Assembly: GCA_964637655.1 (NCBI GenBank)
Contig: CAZWUZ010000115.1
Location: forward strand, 1 to 11,271
DNA: 11,271 bases
Source: CAZWUZ01 sp964637655 [NCBI: uncultured bacterium]
GTDB lineage: Bacteria; DAOPZR01
Direction of reading: 5' to 3'
This document shows, in pieces, positions 1 to 6,491 of this stretch. The notes under the pieces are model-generated. The model saw only the letters and a list, made by a program, of their open reading frames with translations. It was not told where the DNA came from and made no database searches. The stretch's first letter is position 1. Each line of letters opens with the position of its first letter. The position numbers were made by a program, and so were the translations under genes.

Positions 1-95
1 CCGGCGAACTCGCCGCCGCCCGCCGGCCGTAGCGGCGCGCCGGGTGCGGCGCCCGGGTACGGCGCGCGTGGTCACTTGCCGCCTATGCGCTGACG

Positions 96-716
96 GTGCT
101 GGCGCTTTGGCTGGTGACGTCGGGCACGAACATCCGTTTTGCCCTGCCGGCGATACTGCTGCTCTGCACGGCACTCATTATGCCGGCGCTGGCACGCAAC
201 CGGTTTCCCCGTTTGCTGCGCAGTATCGTGCTGGTGGCGGGCGGGTTGCAGGTCATGCTGCTGCTGCTGGTTTTCCCGTTCATGGAACTGCTGCCGGTAG
301 CCGGACTCGGGCTGGTCGACGACGACACCTACCTGCGGCAGGTGACCGTCAACCCGTGCATCGACGCCATCCGTGCGGCCAATGCGCTTTCCGTACCGGG
401 AAAGGCGCTCTTTACCGGCGAACACCGCGTGTTCTACTGCACCCGGCCGCATGTCGCTGGCAGCGTGTTTGATACGGACCATCTGGCGGTCTGGACGCAG
501 GCGGCAGCAACAGCGGCAGAACTGCACGCCGTGCTGCAGGCGCAGAACATCGGCATTATCCTCTACAATGTGCGCGAGGCGCAGCGGCTGCACCGCGGCC
601 CGGTCTACAGCGATGCGGTCGACGAGGCGGCCCGCGCGCGGTTCCTCGCATTTGCCCGTACGTACCTGCGTATCGCCGCGCAGGGAGACGGGTGGTACGT
701 TTTCACCCTGACCTGA
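96..716 (+). CDS. GT39/ArnT-like membrane glycosyltransferase, C-terminal part (5' partial or frameshifted)
   Basis: This looks like the C-terminal portion of a polyprenyl-phosphate-sugar dependent membrane glycosyltransferase (GT39/ArnT/PMT superfamily). These enzymes transfer a lipid-linked sugar on the outer face of the inner membrane. From the GTG at 96, residues 14-33 and 43-63 form two hydrophobic membrane segments. The first begins with the NIRFALPA motif, resembling the R-[YF]-x-LPA segment common in this superfamily. A soluble tail follows, with GEHRVFYC at 108-115, like the conserved 'gE.r.yY' strand of the periplasmic domain. Full-length members are about 450-600 residues; only 206 are present. 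The frame upstream is closed by TAG at 30-32, and GTG 96 has no ribosome-binding site, so it is probably not the real start. Another frame is open to the window edge, so a frameshift or decayed gene is possible. Family assignment is by pattern only and is moderate; the catalytic N-terminal part is not in view. Confidence 0.6.
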   Translation: MLALWLVTSGTNIRFALPAILLLCTALIMPALARNRFPRLLRSIVLVAGGLQVMLLLLVFPFMELLPVAGLGLVDDDTYLRQVTVNPCIDAIRAANALSVPGKALFTGEHRVFYCTRPHVAGSVFDTDHLAVWTQAAATAAELHAVLQAQNIGIILYNVREAQRLHRGPVYSDAVDEAARARFLAFARTYLRIAAQGDGWYVFTLT

Positions 717-745
717 TTGCCTTGTGCGGCAAAGGCAGGTATAAT
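717..745 (+). promoter_or_regulatory. sigma70-type promoter of the transketolase gene
   Basis: A perfect TATAAT -10 box at 740-745 lies 17 bp after a weaker -35 box, TTGCCT, at 717-722. It starts immediately after the upstream stop codon (714-716). The expected start near 752 would give a leader of about 22 nt carrying AAGGAG (762-767), seven nt before the ATG at 774. The transketolase is therefore probably a separate transcription unit. Confidence 0.6.
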
Positions 746-773
746 CCGCCCAATACCTTTCAAGGAGAGTCCC

Positions 774-3041
774 ATGCGGCAACTGGTCGAACTGACGAAG
801 CAGCAGCAGGAGCGCAACACGCAGGTGGTGAAACAGAGCCGCTACATGCGCGACAAGGTGACGTCGAAGGCCATTCCCTTCACGCTTGACCCGCGCAAGG
901 AAAAGCAACTCAGCGCGGCACAACTGGCGACGATCGAGACGCTGGAAGTGCAGGCGGCACGCACCGCGATCAAATCGCTTGCCTCGCTGGCAAAGATCAA
1001 CGAACTCGACCATCTGGGCGGGGCGCTCGACCTGACTCCGGCGCTGGTGCAGACCTTCGCCTGCTGCAACGAGCGCGAAGTGAGTTTTACCATCGAGAAC
1101 GCGCATACCAGCATCGGCTACTACGCCGTGCTGGCGGCGTTCGGCTTCCTCGACGAACAGACCGTCATCGACGGGTTCCGCCGCGGGCTGGACATTGCCG
1201 GGCATGTCAGCTGGGTGCCGGGCGGCACGCAGCTCAACGGCGGGCGGCTCGGCATCATGGTTCCCGTGGCCGTCGGGCACGCGCTGGCGAAAAAGGCACG
1301 CTATGGCGACGCGGCGTGGATGATCACGCATTGCGGCGACGCGGCGTGGGTGGCCGGGCAGTCGCTCAACGGCTTCCTCATCGCCTCGCTGCACAAGGCG
1401 CCGATGACCTTCATCATGCATCGCAACGGCATCCAGCTGTCGAACGCCACGCACAAGGTGCTCGACCGCGACCCGCGCCCGGTCATCGCTTCGCTCGGCA
1501 TCGAAATCATCGAGATACCGTCGCTGCACGACCGCAAGGCGCTGTACGCGGCGCTGGTCAGGGGGCGCGCGCTGGCGGCGAAGGGCAAGCCGAACCTGAT
1601 CTACCCGACGGGCTACCGCAGCAGCGGAAAGCAGAAGGTGACAGTGGAGACGCTGGGGAAGAAGTACGGCATCAGCGCGGAAGTGAAGGCGTTCGCGGCG
1701 AAGCACAAGGTGAAACTGAGCACGCCGATCTGGATCCCGGGCGCGCTGATGAGCTACCGCGATGTCGAGTGCATGCTGGAGAATGTCTTTTTGGCCAACG
1801 ACCTGCCCGGCGGCAAGGGGCATCATGACGGGCATATGAAGGGGCGCGATGTCGCGCAGGTGCTCAATAACCCGATGCTGTGCTGGAAACCGGAATACGA
1901 GAAGACGCTGGCGGCGTTGAAAAAAAAGAAACCGCGCGTGGTCGTCACCCAGGCGCGCCCGGCGGTGGGGAGCGACAACCTGATCGTCCCGGCGAAAACG
2001 CTGGCGACCGTCCCGGCGTTCCCTGCGGGGAAAAAACCGTCGCCGCGCGCGGGTTCGGAACTCGGCTACGCGCTGGTGGCGCAGGCGCACCCGGACAAGG
2101 TGTTCGTGGTGAGTTGCGACCTCAATCCGTCGACCAAACTGGCGAAGGCCTGCTCGTACCTGAAGCCGAGCCACCAGTTCGAGGTGAGCATCCAGGAACA
2201 GGCGGCGCTGCTGATGACCGACGGTCTCGCCACCGCGCTGCCCGGACCACAACTCAACGTGGTGTCGACCTTCGCCGCCTTCTTCGAGGGGATCGCCCGC
2301 GAGGGATGCGAACTGTGGCGCTACCAGCGCAACCTGAACGGGGCCAACGAGGGGCTCAATGTCGCCTTCCACCTGTCGCATGTCGGCGCCTGCACGGGGC
2401 GCGACCATTTCTCCGGCTGGTCGCTCGACTGGGTCAACCTCGCCATCGGCTACCTGCCGTACCTGCAGTGGTTCTATGCCCCTGCCGATGCCAACAGCGC
2501 GCTTATCGCGGTGCTCGACATGGCGAAACACTACGGGGCGGGGATCATCGGCATCCCGCGCGATGAGGTCCCGGTGCTGACGAAACAGGGGACCGACCAG
2601 CCGCTCTGGCTGCCGACCGACGAGTGGAAGCCGGCGACGCAGCTGCGCGAATACCCCGACGCGGAACGCGTCATTCTCGCGCTCGGCTGCCCCGCGTTTC
2701 TCGCGGCGCAGGCGGCGGACGAGCTGACCATGCAGCACGGGAAGGCGACCGATGTCTACGTCATCAACGGCCTGCCGCTGGGCGCGGGCTGGCTCGACGG
2801 CATCCTCGCAAAGTACCGCAAGGGCGTGGTGACCATCGAGGACGGGCTCATCGGCACGCCCGCCTCGGGGTGGCGCGGCTTTGCCGGGCTGATCGCCGCG
2901 GACGCGGCGGCAGTGCGCGTGCCGTTCAGCGCGGTCGGTATCACCGACCCGACCATCGCCCCGTCCGAGGGATTCGCGGAAGTGTGGGAACATTTCGGTA
3001 TCACGCAGGACGCGCTGGTGCGGGCGGTGAAGGGGCTGTAA
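774..3041 (+). CDS. transketolase-family thiamine diphosphate enzyme (divergent, 755 aa)
   Basis: A cytoplasmic thiamine diphosphate (ThDP) enzyme, most likely a transketolase moving two-carbon units in the pentose phosphate pathway. The ATG at 774 is preferred over a TTG at 717 because AAGGAG lies at 762-767. The N-terminal half holds the cofactor domain: His80 (DHLGG), His111 (AHTSIGYY), His144 (GHVSW) and a cofactor motif GDA at 188-190 paired with Asn218 (HRNG). Canonical transketolases have GDG here. A Lys-rich linker lies near residue 385. The second half is the pyrimidine-binding domain, with Glu475 in SIQEQAAL as the likely catalytic Glu. SHVGACTGRDHF at 535-546 stands where typical transketolases have a THDSIGxGEDGPTHQ-type loop. 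A C-terminal transketolase-like domain follows. At 755 residues it is longer than the usual 650-680. It also has some resemblance to the N-terminal part of pyruvate dehydrogenase E1 (AceE). The fold is clear; the exact substrate is inferred. Confidence 0.85.
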   Translation: MRQLVELTKQQQERNTQVVKQSRYMRDKVTSKAIPFTLDPRKEKQLSAAQLATIETLEVQAARTAIKSLASLAKINELDHLGGALDLTPALVQTFACCNEREVSFTIENAHTSIGYYAVLAAFGFLDEQTVIDGFRRGLDIAGHVSWVPGGTQLNGGRLGIMVPVAVGHALAKKARYGDAAWMITHCGDAAWVAGQSLNGFLIASLHKAPMTFIMHRNGIQLSNATHKVLDRDPRPVIASLGIEIIEIPSLHDRKALYAALVRGRALAAKGKPNLIYPTGYRSSGKQKVTVETLGKKYGISAEVKAFAAKHKVKLSTPIWIPGALMSYRDVECMLENVFLANDLPGGKGHHDGHMKGRDVAQVLNNPMLCWKPEYEKTLAALKKKKPRVVVTQARPAVGSDNLIVPAKTLATVPAFPAGKKPSPRAGSELGYALVAQAHPDKVFVVSCDLNPSTKLAKACSYLKPSHQFEVSIQEQAALLMTDGLATALPGPQLNVVSTFAAFFEGIAREGCELWRYQRNLNGANEGLNVAFHLSHVGACTGRDHFSGWSLDWVNLAIGYLPYLQWFYAPADANSALIAVLDMAKHYGAGIIGIPRDEVPVLTKQGTDQPLWLPTDEWKPATQLREYPDAERVILALGCPAFLAAQAADELTMQHGKATDVYVINGLPLGAGWLDGILAKYRKGVVTIEDGLIGTPASGWRGFAGLIAADAAAVRVPFSAVGITDPTIAPSEGFAEVWEHFGITQDALVRAVKGL

Positions 3042-3062
3042 GCAGGTTCATGCGGGTGTACC

Positions 3063-3102
3063 GCGGCGCTGACGGTTCTGCCGTCAGCGCCGCTTTTCTT
3101 TT
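3063..3102 (+). terminator. intrinsic terminator of the transketolase gene
   Basis: A perfect 13-bp stem (GCGGCGCTGACGG at 3063-3075 pairing with 3081-3093) has a 5-nt loop TTCTG and is followed by TTTTCTTTT (3094-3102). It lies 21 nt after the transketolase stop and ends 12 nt before the ATG of the methyltransferase gene, so it should separate the two genes or attenuate readthrough into the second. Confidence 0.92.
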
Positions 3103-3114
3103 GCGGGACGCACC

Positions 3115-3984
3115 ATGACGGAAACCGGAAAACGGCGACGACGCTACCGCGGCTCGCATCCCCGGCATTTTGCGGAAAAATACAAAGAACTGCAGGGTGA
3201 TCCCGGTGCGGTAGCGCACGCGGTGGCGAAAGGACGCACCCCGGCGGGGCAGCATCGCCCGGTGATGGCGGACGAAGTTTTGCAGGCACTGGCACCGCGC
3301 CCGGGGGAAACCTTCCTCGATGCGACGCTCGGCTACGGTGGCCACGCGTCCCTGCTGCTGCCGTACCTGCTGCCGGGCGGGAAACTTTTCGCGCTCGATG
3401 TTGACAGCCGGGAGCGGCCGCGCACGGAGGCGCGCCTGCGCGCGCAGGGCTTCGGACCTGACGTGCTTGACGTGCGGGCACTGAACTTCGCACAACTCGA
3501 ACACCTGCTTCCTGACGTCGGCGGCGGCTTTGCCGGCATCCTCGCGGACCTCGGGGTTTCGTCGATGCAGCTCGACGACCCGGACCGCGGCTTTTCCTAC
3601 AAGGCGCAGGGGGCGCTCGACCTGCGGCTGGACCCGTCACGCGGGATGACCGCAGCCGATTTCCTGCCGGAGCATCTTCCCGAACGCGTGATGCGCGCCA
3701 CGCTGCAACGGGTGTTCATGGCGCTGCGCCTTGCGGTCAACGAAGAGCTGACGGCACTTGCCACCCTGCTCGCCGCGCTCCCGCGCTGCCTCAGGGCGGG
3801 GGGGCGGGTCGCCATCCTCACCTTCCATCCCGGCGACGCCCAGCGCGTGGCGGCGGCGCTGGCTGCCGGCGCGCGGGCCGGCGTCTACGCGCGGGTCGAC
3901 CCGGTCATGCGCCCGTCAGCGACGGAACAGCGCGAAAACCCGCGCTCCGCCTGTGCCCGTCTGCACTGCGCGGTGCGCAATTAG
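3115..3984 (+). CDS. rsmH: RsmH-like (MraW) 16S rRNA N4-cytosine methyltransferase with shortened central domain
   Basis: A SAM-dependent methyltransferase of the RsmH/MraW family, which methylates N4 of C1402 in the 16S rRNA decoding centre. Visible motifs are HRPVM (47-51), the SAM loop DATLGYGGH (69-77), DLGVSSMQLDDPDRGFS (145-161), DLRLDPSRGMTAADFL (169-184), ALRLAVNEEL (203-212), ILTFHPGD (234-241) and ENPRSACARLH (274-284). A basic 46-residue extension (KRRRRYRGSHPRHFAEKYKE, 6-25) precedes the usual start, as in an extended RsmH-like subgroup I recall. The helical segment that normally lies between the TAADFL and FQALR motifs, about 60 residues in E. coli RsmH, is cut to about 13 residues (185-197). 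The usual FHS-x-EDR motif reads FHPGDAQR. The gene is not beside mraZ, ftsL or ftsI, which also suggests a paralogue. The ribosome-binding site is weak (GGGA, 3105-3108). Family is certain; unchanged activity is not. Confidence 0.88.
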   Translation: MTETGKRRRRYRGSHPRHFAEKYKELQGDPGAVAHAVAKGRTPAGQHRPVMADEVLQALAPRPGETFLDATLGYGGHASLLLPYLLPGGKLFALDVDSRERPRTEARLRAQGFGPDVLDVRALNFAQLEHLLPDVGGGFAGILADLGVSSMQLDDPDRGFSYKAQGALDLRLDPSRGMTAADFLPEHLPERVMRATLQRVFMALRLAVNEELTALATLLAALPRCLRAGGRVAILTFHPGDAQRVAAALAAGARAGVYARVDPVMRPSATEQRENPRSACARLHCAVRN

Positions 3985-4001
3985 TATTGTGTCCCCTTTT
4001 T

Positions 4002-4010
4002 TGGTAGAGT
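4002..4010 (+). promoter_or_regulatory. possible extended -10 element giving a leaderless GT4 transcript
   Basis: TGG followed by TAGAGT (4005-4010) fits an extended -10 box and ends six nt before the ATG at 4017, so transcription would begin at or next to the start codon. No good -35 is seen: the hexamer 17 bp upstream (TAGTAT, 3982-3987) is poor. It is preceded by a C4T6 tract. A weak GAGAG (4011-4015) could also serve as a ribosome-binding site if transcription comes from upstream. Confidence 0.3.
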
Positions 4011-4016
4011 GAGAGC

Positions 4017-5081
4017 ATGCGTATCGGCTTTTTTATTCCGGCCTTTCCCAAACTGTCGGAGACCTTCATCCTGCGCGAGTACCGGGAACTGCAGCGGCAG
4101 GGGATGGCGCTCGTCCCGGCGGCATACCAGCCCGCCATCGAAGACGCGGTGCAGCCTGAAGCGGCGGCGGCAGCGGGCGACTTCTTCTACCTGCGGCAGC
4201 AGCGCGGCGATGAAGTGCTGCTGCTGGCGGAGCACTGGCGGGCGCGCGGCGTGACGCACGCGCATATCCATTTCGGCAATGCCGGGGCGGATGTGCCGCT
4301 GGCGGCGGCGGCGGCGCTCGGCATCAGCGTCTCGCTGTCGCTGCATGCGCAGGATATCTACCTGTCGCCTGATGACGACCTGCGGCGACGCTTGCAGCAG
4401 TGCGCGTTTTCTGTCACCTGCACCGCGTTCAACCGCTATGAATTGCTGCGGCGCACGGGGGTAGCGGAGGAGAAGGTGCGGCTGCTCTACCATGGTGTGG
4501 AGGAGCCGGAAGGATGCACGCGCACGCCGGGAGATACCGTTGTGGCGGTCGGGCGGCTGGTGGCGAGCAAGGGGTTCGACCTGCTCGTGCGCGCGCTGGC
4601 GGAACTGCCCGAGCTGCGCGGGGTGATTATCGGCGACGGGCCGGAGGGCGCGGCCTTGCGGCAGTTGGCCGTGAAGTGCGGTGTTGCCGGTCGCGTGACC
4701 TTTGCCGGGGCGCAACCCTTCGCGCGCGTGCGCGAAGAGTTCACCCGCGCGTGTGCGGCGGTGGTGCCGTCGCGCGTGCTCGCGGACGGCGACAGCGACG
4801 GCATCCCCAACGTGTTGCTGGAAGCGATGGCGCACGGGGTGCCCGTGGTGGCGAGCGGTATCCGCAGCATCCGCGAGGCGGTGGGCGACGGGGAAAACGG
4901 CCTGCTGGTGCCCGAAAACGCCGCGCCCGCGCTGGCGACGGCGCTGCGCCGCCTGGCGGAGGAAGACGGGCTGGCGGCGCGGCTGGCTGACGGCGGCCGG
5001 ACAACCGTGCGGCGGCAGTTTTCGCTGAGTGGCAACGTGGCACACCTGCGCGCCCTGCTGGCAGCGTCAAAACCTGTATAA
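4017..5081 (+). CDS. GT4-family glycosyltransferase (WcaL-like)
   Basis: A cytosolic, probably membrane-associated, retaining GT-B glycosyltransferase of family GT4 that transfers a sugar from a nucleotide donor, probably in surface polysaccharide or glycolipid synthesis. The N-terminus IPAFPKLSETFILREYREL (7-25) is the signature of colanic-acid WcaL-like enzymes. The acceptor domain continues with HIHFGNAG (83-90) and SLSLHAQDIY (107-115). The donor domain has GRLVASKG (179-186), whose Arg180 and Lys185 normally contact the donor diphosphate, then IIGDGPE (204-210) and DGIPNVLLEAMAHGVPVV (261-278). In the family E-x7-E motif the first Glu is here Asp261 and the second is Glu269, a mild substitution. 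Length (354 aa) is normal and no membrane segment is seen. It lies 32 nt after the methyltransferase gene and 72 nt before the pilin gene, apparently alone. The donor sugar cannot be told from sequence. Confidence 0.9.
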   Translation: MRIGFFIPAFPKLSETFILREYRELQRQGMALVPAAYQPAIEDAVQPEAAAAAGDFFYLRQQRGDEVLLLAEHWRARGVTHAHIHFGNAGADVPLAAAAALGISVSLSLHAQDIYLSPDDDLRRRLQQCAFSVTCTAFNRYELLRRTGVAEEKVRLLYHGVEEPEGCTRTPGDTVVAVGRLVASKGFDLLVRALAELPELRGVIIGDGPEGAALRQLAVKCGVAGRVTFAGAQPFARVREEFTRACAAVVPSRVLADGDSDGIPNVLLEAMAHGVPVVASGIRSIREAVGDGENGLLVPENAAPALATALRRLAEEDGLAARLADGGRTTVRRQFSLSGNVAHLRALLAASKPV

Positions 5082-5090
5082 AAACGTACG

Positions 5091-5119
5091 CTGATGACCG
5101 GCACGCGGTGTGGTATGCT
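5091..5119 (+). promoter_or_regulatory. extended -10 promoter of the pilin-like gene
   Basis: TATGCT at 5114-5119 is preceded by TGG (5111-5113), an extended -10. CTGATG at 5091-5096 is a 3/6 match to the -35 box with 17-bp spacing. The expected start near 5126 leaves about 28 nt of leader before the ATG at 5154. It also argues against an alternative ATG at 5094, which would lie upstream of the transcription start. Confidence 0.5.
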
Positions 5120-5153
5120 GTCAGTACGCAGGCCGCCCGGGGGGCGCAATCGC

Positions 5154-5663
5154 ATGACACGCGGACAGGGCATGGTCGAGTATGGTCTGATCATCGGGCT
5201 GGTTGCCCTGGTGGTGGTTGCCGTGTTCCTGCTGCTCGGGGACAGCCTGCGCGACATGTTCGCGAATGCCGGCGGCGGACAGGACGCCGATGACGGGCGC
5301 GCCGCGCTGAGCGCGCTGCTCTACGGGGCACCGGGCGGCGGCGCGGTCACCCTCTCCTGCAACAGCGCCTGGACGATGATGCACAACTACACCATCAGCG
5401 CCACGGTGACGGGGGCTGACGGCGCGCCCGCGGCGGGGGTGCCGGTGACGCTGCAACTGTCGCTCGTGGGGCACTGCTACCTCGGTGGCGAGTCACAGGG
5501 CGGCCCGTCGGGCAGCGCTACCGCTGCGACGGGGGCGGACGGCACGGTGTCGTGGGGCGGCTGCCAGGAGCGCGGGGCGACCGGCAGCGGCACGGCGACG
5601 GTGACGGCGACTGTCGACGGTGTTCCGGTAAGCGCCAGCCAGGCGATTACCGTTTCCTGGTAG
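5154..5663 (+). CDS. Flp/Fap-type prepilin N-terminus fused to an Ig-like (Big_1-type) domain
   Basis: Probably an exported surface protein assembled or anchored like a type IVb (Flp) pilin. Residues 1-10 contain the prepilin peptidase motif: Gly4 at -1, then QGMVEY with Glu9 at +5 and Tyr10 at +6. A hydrophobic helix (11-29) and LGDSLRDMFAN (28-38) follow, as in Flp pilins. Flp pilins are usually 50-80 residues; this one carries about 130 more. After a Gly-rich linker (38-64), residues about 65-169 alternate beta strands with ISATVTGADGAPAAGVPVTL (81-100), ATAATGADGTV (122-132) and GTATVTATVDGVPVSA (146-161), the pattern of invasin/Big_1 immunoglobulin-like repeats. Cysteines are at 69, 108 and 137. 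The start at 5154 is chosen because the promoter lies just upstream, although the ribosome-binding site is only a G-run (5139-5144). No other tad/flp genes are in the window. It is convergent with the carbonic anhydrase gene, with three nt between stop codons. Confidence 0.8.
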   Translation: MTRGQGMVEYGLIIGLVALVVVAVFLLLGDSLRDMFANAGGGQDADDGRAALSALLYGAPGGGAVTLSCNSAWTMMHNYTISATVTGADGAPAAGVPVTLQLSLVGHCYLGGESQGGPSGSATAATGADGTVSWGGCQERGATGSGTATVTATVDGVPVSASQAITVSW

Positions 5664-5666
5664 CGG

Positions 5667-6419
5667 TCAGTGCGCGGCGGGAGCGGGCGCAGGCGTCGCG
5701 GCGTCGGGCGAGTGCTCTTTTTCGGGGATGAGACCGGCCGCGAGACGGTGTGCCGCGACCGGATCGACCACTACCTCGACTTCGCCTGAAGCCAGCGAAT
5801 AGTAGCCGCCGACGAACGCGATGTGCGCCTGCTGCACGGCGTCGCGCAGCACGCTGCTGCGCGTGAGCAGGTCGCGCATCGAGAAGACCAGATTGGTGAC
5901 AATGCAGCGGTCGACGAAGGTGCGGTCGCCGGCGGGACCGTGCGCCGTTGCCTGCACGGCGGGCATGATCTTTGCCACGATGGCGCCGATGTGGCTGCCG
6001 GGGTGCGCGGGTGCCGGCGGCGCCGCGGCCGCCTCCACCGTCGCCTTGACCGCCCCGCACGACTGATGCGCCAGCACGAGCAGCACCTTTGCGTGCAGGT
6101 GCTCGATGCCGTACTCGAGCGAACCAAGCGCGATGTCGTCGACGACGTTGCCTGCGGTGCGCACGACGAACAGTTCCCCCAGCGTGCGGTCGAACAGCAG
6201 CTCGGGGGGGACGCGCGAATCGGCACAGCCGAGCACAACCGCCGGCGGATGCTGGCCCGCGACGAGATGTTCGCGCAACGTGGAGAACCGCCTGCGCGTG
6301 GTCTGGTCGGCGACAAAGCGGCGGTTGCCCGCCAGCAGTTCCTCAAACGGATGCAGGTCGGCCGCCACGACCGGCACGGCGACAGTGATGAGCAGCAGGA
6401 TTACGAGCAGCAGGCGCAT
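5667..6419 (-). CDS. exported beta-class carbonic anhydrase
   Basis: A zinc enzyme interconverting CO2 and bicarbonate. The beta-class signature is complete: Cys65 and Asp67 in GCADSR (64-69), and His118 and Cys121 in HQSCG (118-122), so three zinc ligands plus the Asp-Arg dyad are present. Residues 1-20 form a signal peptide (Met-Arg, a run of Leu/Ile/Val, then VVAA), with likely cleavage before Asp21, so the enzyme should be periplasmic or lipid-free secreted. The ATG at 6419 is chosen because GGAGGA (minus strand, 6425-6430) lies five nt upstream and the signal peptide starts there; upstream codons in the frame are not protein-like. The C-terminal tail (231-250) is Ala/Pro-rich and probably disordered. 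Length of 250 aa is normal. The gene is divergent from the VorB operon across 146 bp and convergent with the pilin gene. Confidence 0.93.
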   Translation of the reverse strand: MRLLLVILLLITVAVPVVAADLHPFEELLAGNRRFVADQTTRRRFSTLREHLVAGQHPPAVVLGCADSRVPPELLFDRTLGELFVVRTAGNVVDDIALGSLEYGIEHLHAKVLLVLAHQSCGAVKATVEAAAAPPAPAHPGSHIGAIVAKIMPAVQATAHGPAGDRTFVDRCIVTNLVFSMRDLLTRSSVLRDAVQQAHIAFVGGYYSLASGEVEVVVDPVAAHRLAAGLIPEKEHSPDAATPAPAPAAH

Positions 6420-6452
6420 GCGTTTCCTCCGCCGCGAGTTTTGCCGGATGGT

Positions 6453-6461
6453 AGCATACCA
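6453..6461 (-). promoter_or_regulatory. extended -10 promoter of the carbonic anhydrase gene
   Basis: On the minus strand TGG-TATGCT (plus-strand 6453-6461) is an extended -10 identical to the one before the pilin gene. No -35 at 17 bp is convincing; a TTGTCA (plus-strand 6471-6476) lies only 12 bp away. The expected start would leave about 27 nt of leader containing the GGAGGA ribosome-binding site. Confidence 0.45.
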
Positions 6462-6491
6462 GCGCGCTCCTGACAAAACCGTGCCTGGCGA

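Noticed and set aside
72-2993. A 973-codon open frame on the minus strand, antisense to the GT39-like and transketolase genes
   Set aside because: Its product is an Arg/His/Gln-rich string with no recognisable domain, and the plus strand here encodes clear protein families. Long antisense frames are expected in GC-rich DNA.
3967-4002. Hairpin TGCGC-GGT-GCGCA followed by a T6 tract at the end of the methyltransferase gene
   Set aside because: The stem is only 5 bp and the T-tract begins 17 nt after it, so it does not fit an intrinsic terminator.
3981-5045. A 354-codon minus-strand frame opposite the GT4 gene
   Set aside because: It mirrors the glycosyltransferase codons, has no domain pattern, and lacks a ribosome-binding site. 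The plus-strand protein has all GT4 motifs.
5094-5153. An earlier ATG for the pilin-like protein at 5094
   Set aside because: The extended -10 promoter lies at 5091-5119, so 5094 would be upstream of the transcript. The prepilin motif is normally close to the N-terminus, which fits ATG 5154.
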